NCBI RefSeq assembly: GCF_000744455.1 | Contig: NZ_JQLY01000001.1 | Span: forward strand, 1,612,001-1,676,000 | Direction of reading: 5' to 3' | Source of the DNA: Methanobacterium sp. SMA-27 | GTDB lineage: Archaea; Methanobacteriota; Methanobacteria; Methanobacteriales; Methanobacteriaceae | DNA length: 64,000 nt | In this document: in pieces, positions 1 through 8,547 of the stretch | Position numbering within the stretch: the first letter of the stretch is position 1 | Layout of the letters: each line of letters opens with the position of its first letter | Made by a program: the position numbers and the translations under genes | Notes under the pieces: model-generated | What the model saw: only the letters and a program-made list of their open reading frames with translations | What the model was told of the DNA's origin: nothing | Databases searched by the model: none

Positions 1-1
1 C

Positions 2-244
2 AGCGAAACAGAAATCAAAGGTGTGTTGTTAACCATGCATGATAAAAGGGAAAAACTCACCAAAGAGGTTGCATATCTTGTTAAAGAATTTTTTAACGAT
101 AAAATGTTTAAAACAATCATCCCCAGAAATGCACCTGTAAAAAGAAGTGCTGCCGATGGAATACCCTGTGTAATAAAATATCCAGACAGTACCGGTGCTA
201 TAGCTTATGTTAAATTTACAGAAGAATTTTTGGAGAGATCATAA
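2..244 (+). CDS. parA: ParA/Soj-family ATPase, C-terminal end (5' end outside window)
   Basis: The reading frame is open from the first bases of the window, so this is the last 80 residues of a longer protein. The residues around LLTMHDKR, the IIPRN segment and the final FTEEFLER match the C-terminal third of ParA/Soj partition ATPases, where a conserved PRN lies before the last helix. The Walker A part is not in the window. A GTG at base 23 is in frame but would give only a fragment and is unlikely to be a start. The stop codon overlaps the start of the next gene by one base (TAATG), so the two are probably translated together. The family segregates DNA or positions complexes at the nucleoid. 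The family call is good; the exact role is not shown here. Confidence 0.8.
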   Translation, partial: SETEIKGVLLTMHDKREKLTKEVAYLVKEFFNDKMFKTIIPRNAPVKRSAADGIPCVIKYPDSTGAIAYVKFTEEFLERS

Positions 245-570
245 TGAATGGAAAAAAAGTCATTTCAAGATCGCCACTACAAGAAAGAGCGGAAAGAGAA
301 TCTAAACCCACTAAAACTAAAAATCAACAAGGTGAAATTGATGAAATCATCATAAAAAAAGTTTTTAAGAAGATCGATAATAAACCTCGTTTAGCTTTTT
401 GGGATCATGAATCTGCAGTAGTATTACATTACCTAAAAGAAACACTACCTAATTTTAGTATGAGTGCTGAAACGGCACGCTTAATGAGAAAAGCCATTAA
501 AGAGGAACATCCAGATATTTGGCGTGCTGTTACAAACAAACTAAGAGAAAAAAAATTAGGAACAAAATAG
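244..570 (+). CDS. Small basic protein coupled to parA, function unknown
   Basis: This 108-residue protein is rich in lysine and arginine. Its first 35 residues look disordered. The C-terminal 70 residues appear helical, around FWDHESAVVLHYLKE and AETARLMRKAIKEE. I do not recognise the family. The ATG shares its first base with the parA stop codon, which argues for translational coupling and a shared process. By position it could be the DNA-binding or adaptor partner of ParA, as ParB-like proteins often lie just downstream, but no ParB motif is visible. That role is an inference from context only. Confidence 0.7.
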   Translation: MNGKKVISRSPLQERAERESKPTKTKNQQGEIDEIIIKKVFKKIDNKPRLAFWDHESAVVLHYLKETLPNFSMSAETARLMRKAIKEEHPDIWRAVTNKLREKKLGTK

Positions 571-595
571 GACAAATATTAAGTATTTAGTTTCT

Positions 596-620
596 AGTTT
601 TTACTAAAAACTTTTTATTA
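596..620 (+). terminator. Possible terminator after the parA pair
   Basis: An inverted repeat AGTTTTTA-C-TAAAAACT lies 26 bases after the stop codon and runs into a T-rich stretch. It is AT-only, so the hairpin is weak. Oligo-T alone can stop archaeal transcription. Confidence 0.35.
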
Positions 621-938
621 AAAATTAAGTATAATATTAAAATTAGATCATCCAAAATAAGATGATTTAATCGAAAAAATTATTCCCTGTTTTATTCAGT
701 TTATAATCTTGAGAAATGTATTTCACATCTTCCTTTTAATTTTTAGTATGTTAAGGATAGTTTGACTGTTAGTTATAAAATATATATCTAATGTGGCACC
801 CTTGTTAAATATACAACCGCTTGATATGATATTTCAGGATCTCCATACATTTGTACACCTAACATATCAGATACCACACCAATAAAGCAATGGATAATAT
901 AAAAACTAAAATGAATCTCAAAATAAAACAGTGCAAAT

Positions 939-946
939 AAAAAAAA
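939..946 (-). terminator. Oligo-T terminator of purA
   Basis: A run of eight T on the minus strand starts nine bases after the purA stop codon. Such T-runs are the usual archaeal termination signal. No stable hairpin is needed or seen. Confidence 0.5.
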
Positions 947-954
947 GGAATTAA

Positions 955-1977
955 TTAAAGAAGTTCTTCCCTTAGATCTATAGTATCTACAAGATCTGGC
1001 CCTGTTGATATTATGGTTACAGGAACTCCTGTTTCTCCTTCGATTTCTGCAACAAAGTTTTTAACATCTTGTGAGAGCTGTGAATAATCTTTAACACGTT
1101 CACATTTTGGGAATATTCTATCAACGCATGTAAGTGCAATCTGTGTTGCTCCATTTATCATACATGATTCCTTTGCAAGATCCATATCAAACATACCAAC
1201 ACGTCTTCTTCGACCTGTGACTGTACCGTACTCTTCTATATCTAATGATTCTGCTTCTTTTTGTGTTATTTCTGTTTTGAACGGCCCTTCACCCACACGT
1301 GTTATGTATGATTTGAATACTACAATTACTTCATCAACCCTTGTTGGTCCAATACCAACATCTGCTGCAAATGTGCTTGCTGTTGTATCTTTACTTGTAA
1401 CGTATGGGTATGTACCGTAGTAGAGTGATAATCCGAATCCCTGTGAACCCTCTATGAAAACCTCTTTACCTTCGTCGAGTGCTTCATTAACTTCTGTTGG
1501 AACATCTGCTGTATAACCTTTCATTTCAGGTATATCGCCTGCGAGTTTAGCAACCCTCATGACTCTGTCTGAATTTGCAGGTCCACATCCGCTTCCAGTA
1601 CTTCCTATTTTCTTTGAAAGATAGTCTGATGCCCTATCTTGTTCCTTGTGCTTTGGTTCTATTATTGCAGATCTGAAGTCTGCAAAAGTTCTTTCTTTTA
1701 CATTGTATTTATTAAGATAGTTGAGTTCATAGTGGAATACTTCAGGATCCACAAGTACTCCTGCCCCAATAAGAAGTCTAGCACCGGTGTGCACAAATCC
1801 TGATGGGATCATTCTTAATCCATATTTCTCGCCATTAAATTCAACAGAGTGGCCTGCATTTGGCCCTACACCCGCTCTTGCTATGATATCTGGTTTATCG
1901 TTGAAACAGAGGTAGGTAATGCATTTACCTTTACCTTCATCCCCCCATCCTCCTCCAACTAATACGTTACATGTCAT
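955..1977 (-). CDS. purA: Adenylosuccinate synthetase
   Basis: PurA joins IMP and aspartate using GTP to make adenylosuccinate, the first committed step from IMP to AMP. The 340-residue protein opens with the glycine-rich GTP loop [11 protein letters not shown], in which Asp and Lys are catalytic. It continues with GVGPNAGHS and the IMP-binding segment STGSGCGPA, then [10 protein letters not shown], all hallmarks of the family. The length matches the short archaeal form; the bacterial form is about 430 residues. The ATG has AGGAG ten bases upstream. It stands alone, with a T-run just downstream. Confidence 0.96.
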   Translation of the reverse strand: MTCNVLVGGGWGDEGKGKCITYLCFNDKPDIIARAGVGPNAGHSVEFNGEKYGLRMIPSGFVHTGARLLIGAGVLVDPEVFHYELNYLNKYNVKERTFADFRSAIIEPKHKEQDRASDYLSKKIGSTGSGCGPANSDRVMRVAKLAGDIPEMKGYTADVPTEVNEALDEGKEVFIEGSQGFGLSLYYGTYPYVTSKDTTASTFAADVGIGPTRVDEVIVVFKSYITRVGEGPFKTEITQKEAESLDIEEYGTVTGRRRRVGMFDMDLAKESCMINGATQIALTCVDRIFPKCERVKDYSQLSQDVKNFVAEIEGETGVPVTIISTGPDLVDTIDLREELL

Positions 1978-2215
1978 TTGAACTCTCCTTAAAGCTAATT
2001 CCTAACCTCTTTAATATTGTAAACTGCTTAATAAAAACCTTTCCATCGAGTGAAAAATTCTAAAAAATCCAAATCAAATTAGTTTAATTTACAATAAAAC
2101 TATATAAACCTCATCAATCCAGATTTAGCGAGAAATATTGCCCAAAAAATATTATAAACATTAATAAATTTGTCAATATTTGAATATACCAGTTTTAGAG
2201 GTTAATTTTTTTGAT

Positions 2216-3556
2216 TTAAACTTTTTTGTTAATTATTCTTTCATATAGTTCGGGTGTGTATTTTCGCTGGAGTGCAATTAAAATATGTTCATCCAAAGCT
2301 TCTTCAAGAACATCTAATGTGATTTTATCTTTATTATTTCTTATCCTTACAGCCTGTGCAATTTGTGCTATATCCCTAGCGTGAGCATAAGTTGGTTTTA
2401 ACTGTTCCCCACCCTCTGAAATAGGAATATATACCTTTTTGAATCTATTAAGTATTGAATCATCATATTCTTCATTAAGTAGATCTAAGTTTCTTTTGAA
2501 AACCTCCAATATTTCTTCAGGGGTTGGTGGTCCTAAAAGAATGTGCATTGGTGCACGTCTAAGATGGGCTTCATCTACAATATTAATATCCAGATTGGTG
2601 GATAGAACTGGGATAAACTGTGTGTGAACAATTACAGGAGCACCTTTTATGTAGATAACATCTCTCTTATTTTCTAAAGGAACAATGAGCCTGTTTAGTA
2701 TTATATTGTGATCCTCCTTCTGTCTTCCAAGATCATCTAAAAGTAAAACTCCACCATTGGCTTTTATTATTGGAGATGTTTCATACACTCCTTTATTAGG
2801 ATTAAATAATGTTTCAAGCTTTTCACTTGTGAGTTCAGAGCCAGTGAAAACAAATGGGGCAGAAACTTTAACCCAACGAGGATCTTCAGGTTGTTCTGGA
2901 CTTTTATGGTGAAAATCAGGGTCATATAATTGTATAACACTTCCACTGAATTCTATGTATTTGGGCATTAAAATTGGTGGAAGCATCTGGGACATCTTAC
3001 TTGTTATGAATGTTTTACCTGTTCCAGGAGGCCCGTAAATAAAGAACCCTTTACCCCCTATGGAAGATGCTATCAATGTTTTCTTTGCCTTTTCAACACC
3101 AACAATTTCCTTCATGGCATTTTTAATTACACTTTCAGGGATTTTTAAGGGAAATCTGCCCTTTACCTGAGCACTCATTATTGTGAAATATTCATCATAA
3201 GCAACTGGTGCAATTCCAATATAAGGGTTTTCTTGCATAATTTGCAAGGCCTTCTCACGACCCTGTTGTTTTATTGTAAATTCAACACTTGGAAAAAGAA
3301 ACCCACCACCTGTTTGTGCACACATATCATCTTTTTCAAGTTTACGAAGAACTGCTTCAAGAATATCAGTATGAAGGCCGGTAATTTCATGTATCTGATT
3401 CACCTTTATGACACCATAAGTAGATAATATCTTTAAAACCAGATTTTTAATGAATCCTACAGAAATATCAATATTATCAAGAGATTTAGGCTCTTCTAAC
3501 AACTGAAACATTTTTTGCATTTGCACATCATGGTAATAATCCCCTAAATTGTCCAT
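2216..3556 (-). CDS. AAA+ ATPase with N-terminal winged-helix-like region
   Basis: The 446-residue protein has an N-terminal part (about 30-90) resembling a winged helix, then an AAA+ domain with Walker A GPPGTGKT (about 175-182) and Walker B GGVLLLDDLGR (about 269-279), followed by a lid region to the end. It resembles the predicted chaperone-like ATPases of the MoxR/AAA_5 type, which in other genomes sit near pilus or secretion genes; none are seen here. I chose the ATG at 3556 because GGGGGAGGG lies three bases before it. An upstream TTG at 3574 in the same frame would put that ribosome site inside the gene. Substrate and role are unknown. Confidence 0.85.
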   Translation of the reverse strand: MDNLGDYYHDVQMQKMFQLLEEPKSLDNIDISVGFIKNLVLKILSTYGVIKVNQIHEITGLHTDILEAVLRKLEKDDMCAQTGGGFLFPSVEFTIKQQGREKALQIMQENPYIGIAPVAYDEYFTIMSAQVKGRFPLKIPESVIKNAMKEIVGVEKAKKTLIASSIGGKGFFIYGPPGTGKTFITSKMSQMLPPILMPKYIEFSGSVIQLYDPDFHHKSPEQPEDPRWVKVSAPFVFTGSELTSEKLETLFNPNKGVYETSPIIKANGGVLLLDDLGRQKEDHNIILNRLIVPLENKRDVIYIKGAPVIVHTQFIPVLSTNLDINIVDEAHLRRAPMHILLGPPTPEEILEVFKRNLDLLNEEYDDSILNRFKKVYIPISEGGEQLKPTYAHARDIAQIAQAVRIRNNKDKITLDVLEEALDEHILIALQRKYTPELYERIINKKV

Positions 3557-4022
3557 ATTCCCTCCCCCATACAATATAATAATTTATTCAGATTATTTTT
3601 ATTGAAATAAAATAAAGTTTTCAGAATTTATATCTATAAATTAAAAAATTTTCATTCACTGCTTACTTATTTAATATATATTTAATATTGAATATTTTTT
3701 ACCCAACAAGTTATTTTATCTTAAGGTTGAATACTCGACATTTACACTTAAATTCACAGTGTATAAATAATTCCATTGATAAGATGTGAATATTTTCACA
3801 AATTAGCTTGATAACAATAAAATTTTGTTAACAGCCTATGATTAATTATTCCTCAATTCATTACTGGCCTATGAATGTCTAAAATTATTTATAAATACTT
3901 AAATAGTCGGTTTATTTATAAATGGTATTGAGGTTAATTCGAATATGCTTAAATTTCCTAATTTATGTGGGAATTTGAATAATGTTAATAAAATTATTTA
4001 TTGTATTTATTAGGAGAATTCT
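3557..4022. other. Divergent AT-rich intergenic region
   Basis: This stretch separates the minus-strand ATPase gene from the plus-strand ZIP gene and must hold both promoters. Several TATA-like stretches are present, for example TTTATAAATA near 3890. The DNA is too AT-rich to choose one with confidence. I see no small gene or RNA in it. Confidence 0.4.
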
Positions 4023-4772
4023 ATGTTTTCAACAATGGTTCAAGCAGGTTTATGGGGATTTATTGGTGGTCTTGCCCTTTTAATTGGAGCTGTAGCAGGT
4101 TATTACGTTAAAATTAGAAAACGAATCATTGGAAGTATAATGGCATTTGGAGCAGGTGTTCTAATAGCTGCTGCATGTTTCGAACTTCTTGAACAAGCAT
4201 TTGAATGGGGTAGTTATGATTCAACAATCTTAGGATTTGTTTCAGGTGTAGTTATCTTCACATTTGTTGATCTTTACCTTTCCCGTACCGGTGCAAAGCA
4301 CAGGAAAACTGCTGATAAATCTGTTGTAGGAGATTATGATGAAAATGGACCTGCAATTGCTGCGGGAGCATTACTTGATGGTATTCCTGAATCAGTTGCA
4401 ATTGGTCTTACCATGATATCTGGCGGTGCCGTTGGTATTGCAACTGTTGTTGCTGTGTTTATCTCAAATATTCCAGAGGGACTTTCAAGTTCTGTTGGAA
4501 TGAAGTCTATGGGATGGAGTAAAAAGACCATATTTGGTTTGTGGTTTTTAATAGCAATAATAACTGGGCTGTCTTCATTGGCGGGTTATAGTGTTTTTAG
4601 CCAATTCCCTCCAGATGTTAATGCAGCTACTTTGGCTCTTGCAGCTGGTGCTCTTTTGACCATGATAGCAGATACTATGATTCCAGAAGCATTCAGAGAT
4701 ACTCATGAGTTTACAGGTTTAATGATGGCATTTGGTTTTTTAATAGCATTTGTGTTGTCTAAATTGGTATAA
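4023..4772 (+). CDS. ZIP-family divalent metal transporter
   Basis: The 249-residue membrane protein has about eight hydrophobic segments. The fourth and fifth carry the ZIP signatures: DGIPES (about 119-124), with polar residues that line the metal path, and SNIPEG (about 148-153). A short cytoplasmic loop after TM3 contains a few His and Asp residues. ZIP proteins carry zinc, iron or other divalent metals into the cytoplasm. The ATG is preceded by AGGAG. Nothing nearby shows metal specificity; the gene has its own terminator and the MarR gene follows after 167 bases. Confidence 0.9.
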   Translation: MFSTMVQAGLWGFIGGLALLIGAVAGYYVKIRKRIIGSIMAFGAGVLIAAACFELLEQAFEWGSYDSTILGFVSGVVIFTFVDLYLSRTGAKHRKTADKSVVGDYDENGPAIAAGALLDGIPESVAIGLTMISGGAVGIATVVAVFISNIPEGLSSSVGMKSMGWSKKTIFGLWFLIAIITGLSSLAGYSVFSQFPPDVNAATLALAAGALLTMIADTMIPEAFRDTHEFTGLMMAFGFLIAFVLSKLV

Positions 4773-4777
4773 TTCTG

Positions 4778-4803
4778 TTTGTTTTTTTTGAAATTCTTTT
4801 TTT
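4778..4803 (+). terminator. Double oligo-T terminator after the ZIP gene
   Basis: Two T-runs (eight T at 4782-4789 and seven at 4797-4803) follow the ZIP stop codon within 31 bases, with the next promoter just beyond. Confidence 0.55.
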
Positions 4804-4812
4804 CAAATACAA

Positions 4813-4828
4813 ATGTTTATATATTAAG
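4813..4828 (+). promoter_or_regulatory. TATA box of the marR-flavodoxin unit
   Basis: TTTATATATTAAG lies about 115 bases before the MarR start codon and ten bases upstream of a perfect palindrome. This spacing puts the likely transcription start near or inside the palindrome. Confidence 0.5.
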
Positions 4829-4837
4829 ATAAGTTAT

Positions 4838-4855
4838 TAGGTAATATATTACCTA
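4838..4855. promoter_or_regulatory. Palindromic operator, probably for the MarR protein
   Basis: TAGGTAATATATTACCTA is a perfect 18-base palindrome with nine-base half sites. It lies just downstream of a TATA box and 84 bases before the MarR gene. MarR dimers bind palindromes of about this size and usually repress their own operon. The assignment to this regulator is inferred from position. Confidence 0.6.
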
Positions 4856-4939
4856 TGTGATTTTAGAGTAAAAAATCTTGTTTGAATTGTTTTGCCTCAA
4901 AGTTTCACAAACAATGATAATAGAAAGGTGACCTAGTAA

Positions 4940-5446
4940 ATGAAAAATTCAGATGAAATTATAGCAGAAATGAATATTGAGGAAAGACTCGATATGGAAA
5001 AATATATACTAGTAATCTTATTCCTTATACAGCAACGATGGAGTTATACAATCAATAAAGACTTTCAAAAAGACAATATTACCACCAAACAATGGCTGAT
5101 GCTCATTGTAATTGGAACAGCATTTAACCACGAACCATCCATGCAGGAAGTTGCAGATGCACTTAGCACCACACATCAAAATGTCAAACAATTAGCCACT
5201 CGCCTTGAAACAACTGGTTTTCTTAAAATTGAGAGGGACCCTAAAAACAAACGCATATTAAGATTAAAAGTAACAGAGAAATCCGCTGAATACTGGCAAA
5301 CAAGAGCGTCAGAACATGCCAAATCAATAGCAGAATACTTCAAAACACTAGAAGACATTGAAGTAGCATCGCTATTTAAGATCATGAACAAACTCGAAAA
5401 ACTATCATTAACAATGTATGAAGATGCAAAAAATGTAAACAAGTAA
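4940..5446 (+). CDS. MarR-family transcriptional regulator
   Basis: The 168-residue protein has the MarR layout: N-terminal dimerisation helices, then a winged helix (about 55-115) with a recognition helix around ALSTTHQNVKQLATRLETTG, a wing at RDPKNKRILRLKVTEK, and C-terminal dimerisation helices. The DPKNKR wing is typical of the family. The ATG has AGGTGA about nine bases upstream. The flavodoxin gene follows 51 bases later with no terminator between, so the two are probably one transcript. An 18-base palindrome ahead of the gene is the likely autoregulatory site. The ligand is unknown; by its partner, a redox or drug signal is plausible. Confidence 0.9.
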   Translation: MKNSDEIIAEMNIEERLDMEKYILVILFLIQQRWSYTINKDFQKDNITTKQWLMLIVIGTAFNHEPSMQEVADALSTTHQNVKQLATRLETTGFLKIERDPKNKRILRLKVTEKSAEYWQTRASEHAKSIAEYFKTLEDIEVASLFKIMNKLEKLSLTMYEDAKNVNK

Positions 5447-5497
5447 GAAAATACTAATTTAAAGATTAAATAATCTAGATAATTGGGGGAAATTAAT

Positions 5498-6031
5498 ATG
5501 AAAGCATTAATAATATATGGAACACGTTATGGGACTGCAACTGGAATTGCAGAGGAAATATCAAAGGTTTTAAAAGAAGAAAATGTTGATGTTGATCTGG
5601 AAAATGCTAGGGAAAAAAAGGAATTAGATGTAACCTCCTACGATCTTGTTGTTGTTGGCAGTGGAATTAAAATGGGTAAATGGACCAAAGCAACAATGAA
5701 CTTTCTCAAAAAGAATAAAGATGCACTTTCAAAACGCAAAGTAGCATTATTTGTTACCTGCGGAGCTGCTAATGAAGAAAAAACAATTGCCGAAGGACAG
5801 GAAAAATATTTAGACAACATTGCAAAGGAAAACCTTATCAACGAACCAATTGCAACAGGACTCTTTGGTAGTGTATATGATCCTAACGCCAAACAAGGAT
5901 TGATTTTCAAATTGGTGAATAGATCCATTAAAAAGGAACTTGAAAAACAGGGAAAGGATCCAAATAAAAAGCATGATTACAGAAACTGGGATGAAATTAG
6001 AGCCTGGACTAGAAATTTAACAACCAAATAA
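5498..6031 (+). CDS. Flavodoxin-domain protein
   Basis: The 177-residue protein begins with a flavodoxin fold: the phosphate-binding loop is around YGTRYGTATGIAEEI (about 6-20), and a second FMN loop is around VVGSGIKMGKW. The length and sequence resemble HemG-like menaquinone-dependent protoporphyrinogen oxidases and other single-domain flavodoxins. A haem role is doubtful in a methanogen, so electron transfer or quinone/flavin chemistry is safer. The ATG at 5498 is chosen because GGGGGA sits seven bases before it; a TTG 15 bases upstream is in frame but has no such site. It is probably co-transcribed with and controlled by the MarR protein. Confidence 0.85.
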   Translation: MKALIIYGTRYGTATGIAEEISKVLKEENVDVDLENAREKKELDVTSYDLVVVGSGIKMGKWTKATMNFLKKNKDALSKRKVALFVTCGAANEEKTIAEGQEKYLDNIAKENLINEPIATGLFGSVYDPNAKQGLIFKLVNRSIKKELEKQGKDPNKKHDYRNWDEIRAWTRNLTTK

Positions 6032-6110
6032 CCATATAAACAAATAATAATTGTTTTAAAATCTAAAAATCCTATAAAATTAAAAATAATCTAAAATACT
6101 ACCAAAAATA

Positions 6111-6120
6111 ATTTTTTTTT
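6111..6120 (+). terminator. Oligo-T terminator of the marR-flavodoxin unit
   Basis: A run of nine T lies about 80 bases after the flavodoxin stop codon, and the next gene is on the opposite strand. Confidence 0.4.
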
Positions 6121-6187
6121 ATTAAAAAATAATATCCTCTAATTAAACTATAAAAAAATTGCTTAGTTTATTCATAAAAAACTATCT

Positions 6188-8203
6188 TCATTGAATTGTT
6201 TTTTCTATCTCAGATTTGAATAATTGGTAAACCTTTTCAGCACCAATTAGATCGTTTTTAATTTCCCAATCTTTAGGATGTGAAATAAATGGATAGGATT
6301 GTTCGCCTCCAATTCCACCATGACTACCAACCAGCTCTTCAAATGCTGCTACTTCATTGCTTACAGGATCATACATACTCATGACCAGAACATCTGGAGT
6401 GTATCTGAAGCTGTTCGTTCTTCTTATATGATCCGCTGCATTTGGGCCGAAGTTAAGAAGAGGATTCTCTCCTTCAATAGTATCATCCTTTAAATAATAT
6501 GTTCCTTTATTACCTATTACTAGTGGGCCATGTTTCTCAGAATTAACAAGTATAAATCCTATTCCAGGATGTTGTGCAAGACCCGGCATAAGATCTGGAT
6601 ATATTTGTATCAACTGTTCATAATTGAGTCTTTCAGTATGATCCGTTAAATATACCATTCCCAAATTACCCGAAGCCAATACGTTTACATTAGCATCCAG
6701 CTGGGTTACCTCTTTAGGTTTCACATTATATTTTTGTATATATTCATTAACATCCTCTGTTTTATCCCTGAAATAACCTTTAACCCGATCCCCCGGTGCT
6801 GTAAATGCTACTCCAAAATGGTCTCCTGTAGTTGGAGACATGTCTGCAAATATTAGAGCTTCAGCAGGCAGTAATCCCCTAACTAGTTCTTCTAATGTTA
6901 GATCATAGCGTTGTTTGAATGTTGCACCATTTGTCTGACCATGATCAGAATGTATAACCAATTTATACTTTCTGTGGGCAAGTAAAGAAGCCATTTCAAC
7001 ACGGTGGAACTGTTTATCAATACTTCTAAGGGCATCAAATGAATCTTTATCCCTTGTACCAGAATGATGTGCAATTTCATCATAACCTAGATATGTAACA
7101 TATGCCACGTCAACATGTCCCTTAAGTACATCACCAATCAGCGCTAAAGTTGTAATTTCTCGTAAAAATACATTGGCACCTGCTCTTACAAATGGATAGA
7201 TAATTCCACGTTTAATACGTGGATTAATATTTTTTATTGCGTGCATTAACTGTGATTTGTAATCAAGAATACAATCGTATAAAAATAGGGATATTATCCT
7301 GCTGAAGTTAGAGGAATTAGAAAATACATAACGCCATGCACGGTTATAAAATTTTCCCAAATTCTTCATTTTACTGAATGTAAATATAACATCCTCTGCA
7401 TCACCTGAAAAAAGATTTGATCTGCTTGCACCGTTCATTGAAAGTAATCCGTTTCCATCTGATATTCTCTCTTCAACAATTGGAGCATCACTTAAACCTG
7501 TTGATACCATGAATTTATTATTATTTTCCTTTTCAACCCAGCGAAATGCTACTATATCCTCATTATTACCGTGTAAAATTCCTGCTTGGCTTGCACCTGT
7601 TTGGCTTGAAAGATCTGTTTCCCATCCACTTAAAACATGTACACCGTCATCTAACCATCTTTTAAGAGTAGGCATGTATCCCTTTTCAACTGCTTCCAAT
7701 AGAATGTTCTTTGCCAGGCCATCAATTTCCATGAATACAACGCCGGGCTTATCTTTTATATTTTTTTTATCAAATTTCTTGACATTTTTTCTTATTGCTC
7801 TATACCATGCTGCATCATCATCTATGGTTATGATTCCTGCAAGTAACGTTGAAATTGCAGCCATTCCTATAGGTGCTAAAATTAAGGCAGCACCATCAAT
7901 GGTGACTCCCTCTACAAAACCCGTTGCAAACCAGATTAAAGCCCCATTTATCAATAAAGAACCTATTCCAACTGTAAAAATCATGAATGGGAGTAAAATA
8001 CGGGATAAAATAGGCCAGAGTAATGCATTTAATATACCAACAATACCGGCAGCAACAAAAGCACTTTCCCATGAATCTAATGTTAATCCTACAGAAAGAT
8101 AAGCGATCAACAGAAATCCTAATGAAGAACCTATCCAAAGTATTATTGTACGCCAAAACCAATAAAATCTTGATTTATGATATTTCTTGTCATAATCTTC
8201 CAT
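6188..8203 (-). CDS. Membrane-anchored phosphodiesterase/alkaline phosphatase-superfamily protein
   Basis: The 671-residue protein has an N-terminal block (about 15-125) of four membrane segments that resembles the phage-holin-4 superfamily. This is followed by a large domain of the type I phosphodiesterase/nucleotide pyrophosphatase group of the alkaline phosphatase superfamily. Metal-binding motifs are visible: MEIDG near 155, the nucleophile region SQTGASQAG near 200, GYDEIAHHSG near 370, and SDHGQTNG near 415. The enzyme would hydrolyse phosphodiesters or phosphomonoesters; its substrate is unknown and could be a lipid or envelope polymer. The same fusion is known in other prokaryotes. 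It stands alone, convergent with the flavodoxin unit. Confidence 0.85.
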   Translation of the reverse strand: MEDYDKKYHKSRFYWFWRTIILWIGSSLGFLLIAYLSVGLTLDSWESAFVAAGIVGILNALLWPILSRILLPFMIFTVGIGSLLINGALIWFATGFVEGVTIDGAALILAPIGMAAISTLLAGIITIDDDAAWYRAIRKNVKKFDKKNIKDKPGVVFMEIDGLAKNILLEAVEKGYMPTLKRWLDDGVHVLSGWETDLSSQTGASQAGILHGNNEDIVAFRWVEKENNNKFMVSTGLSDAPIVEERISDGNGLLSMNGASRSNLFSGDAEDVIFTFSKMKNLGKFYNRAWRYVFSNSSNFSRIISLFLYDCILDYKSQLMHAIKNINPRIKRGIIYPFVRAGANVFLREITTLALIGDVLKGHVDVAYVTYLGYDEIAHHSGTRDKDSFDALRSIDKQFHRVEMASLLAHRKYKLVIHSDHGQTNGATFKQRYDLTLEELVRGLLPAEALIFADMSPTTGDHFGVAFTAPGDRVKGYFRDKTEDVNEYIQKYNVKPKEVTQLDANVNVLASGNLGMVYLTDHTERLNYEQLIQIYPDLMPGLAQHPGIGFILVNSEKHGPLVIGNKGTYYLKDDTIEGENPLLNFGPNAADHIRRTNSFRYTPDVLVMSMYDPVSNEVAAFEELVGSHGGIGGEQSYPFISHPKDWEIKNDLIGAEKVYQLFKSEIEKTIQ

Positions 8204-8547
8204 TTAGACCACCGATTAAAATTCTTTCTGTTAGAGAATACTATTAGATATTAGATTTTATAAACTGTTTATAAATTTAAACTCTATTAATATTTTAGCC
8301 ACTTATACAGTAACAATAATGTTTAATTGGGATTAGATTAAATAAAATTTTGCAATTCCATTCATTTTCATTGTTAACTTGTAAATAACTTGTTAATAAT
8401 AATAGTTATTCTATCAATTGAATCAATAAAAAGTGATAATAATCTAATAATAACATCTGTGTAAAAAAGTTAGATGAAATCAAAAATAATAATTTAAACT
8501 ATAATTTCATAATGAAAATAAATAAAAAATAGAAAAAATGGATTGGA
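8204..8547. other. AT-rich intergenic region
   Basis: This stretch lies between the end of dapL and the start of the phosphodiesterase gene, both on the minus strand. It is more than 75 percent A and T. I see no gene, hairpin or repeat in it beyond a general TATA-like composition expected of the downstream gene's promoter. Confidence 0.4.

Larger units (their letters stand above)
571..954. other. AT-rich spacer with a possible gene remnant on the minus strand
   Basis: No full gene fits between the parA pair and purA. On the minus strand a frame ending at a TAG at 788-790 reads as plausible protein for about 30 residues (GVVSDMLGVQMYGDPE and onward), but it has no good start and merges upstream with the purA trailer. 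It may be a decayed gene end or chance. Confidence 0.3.
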
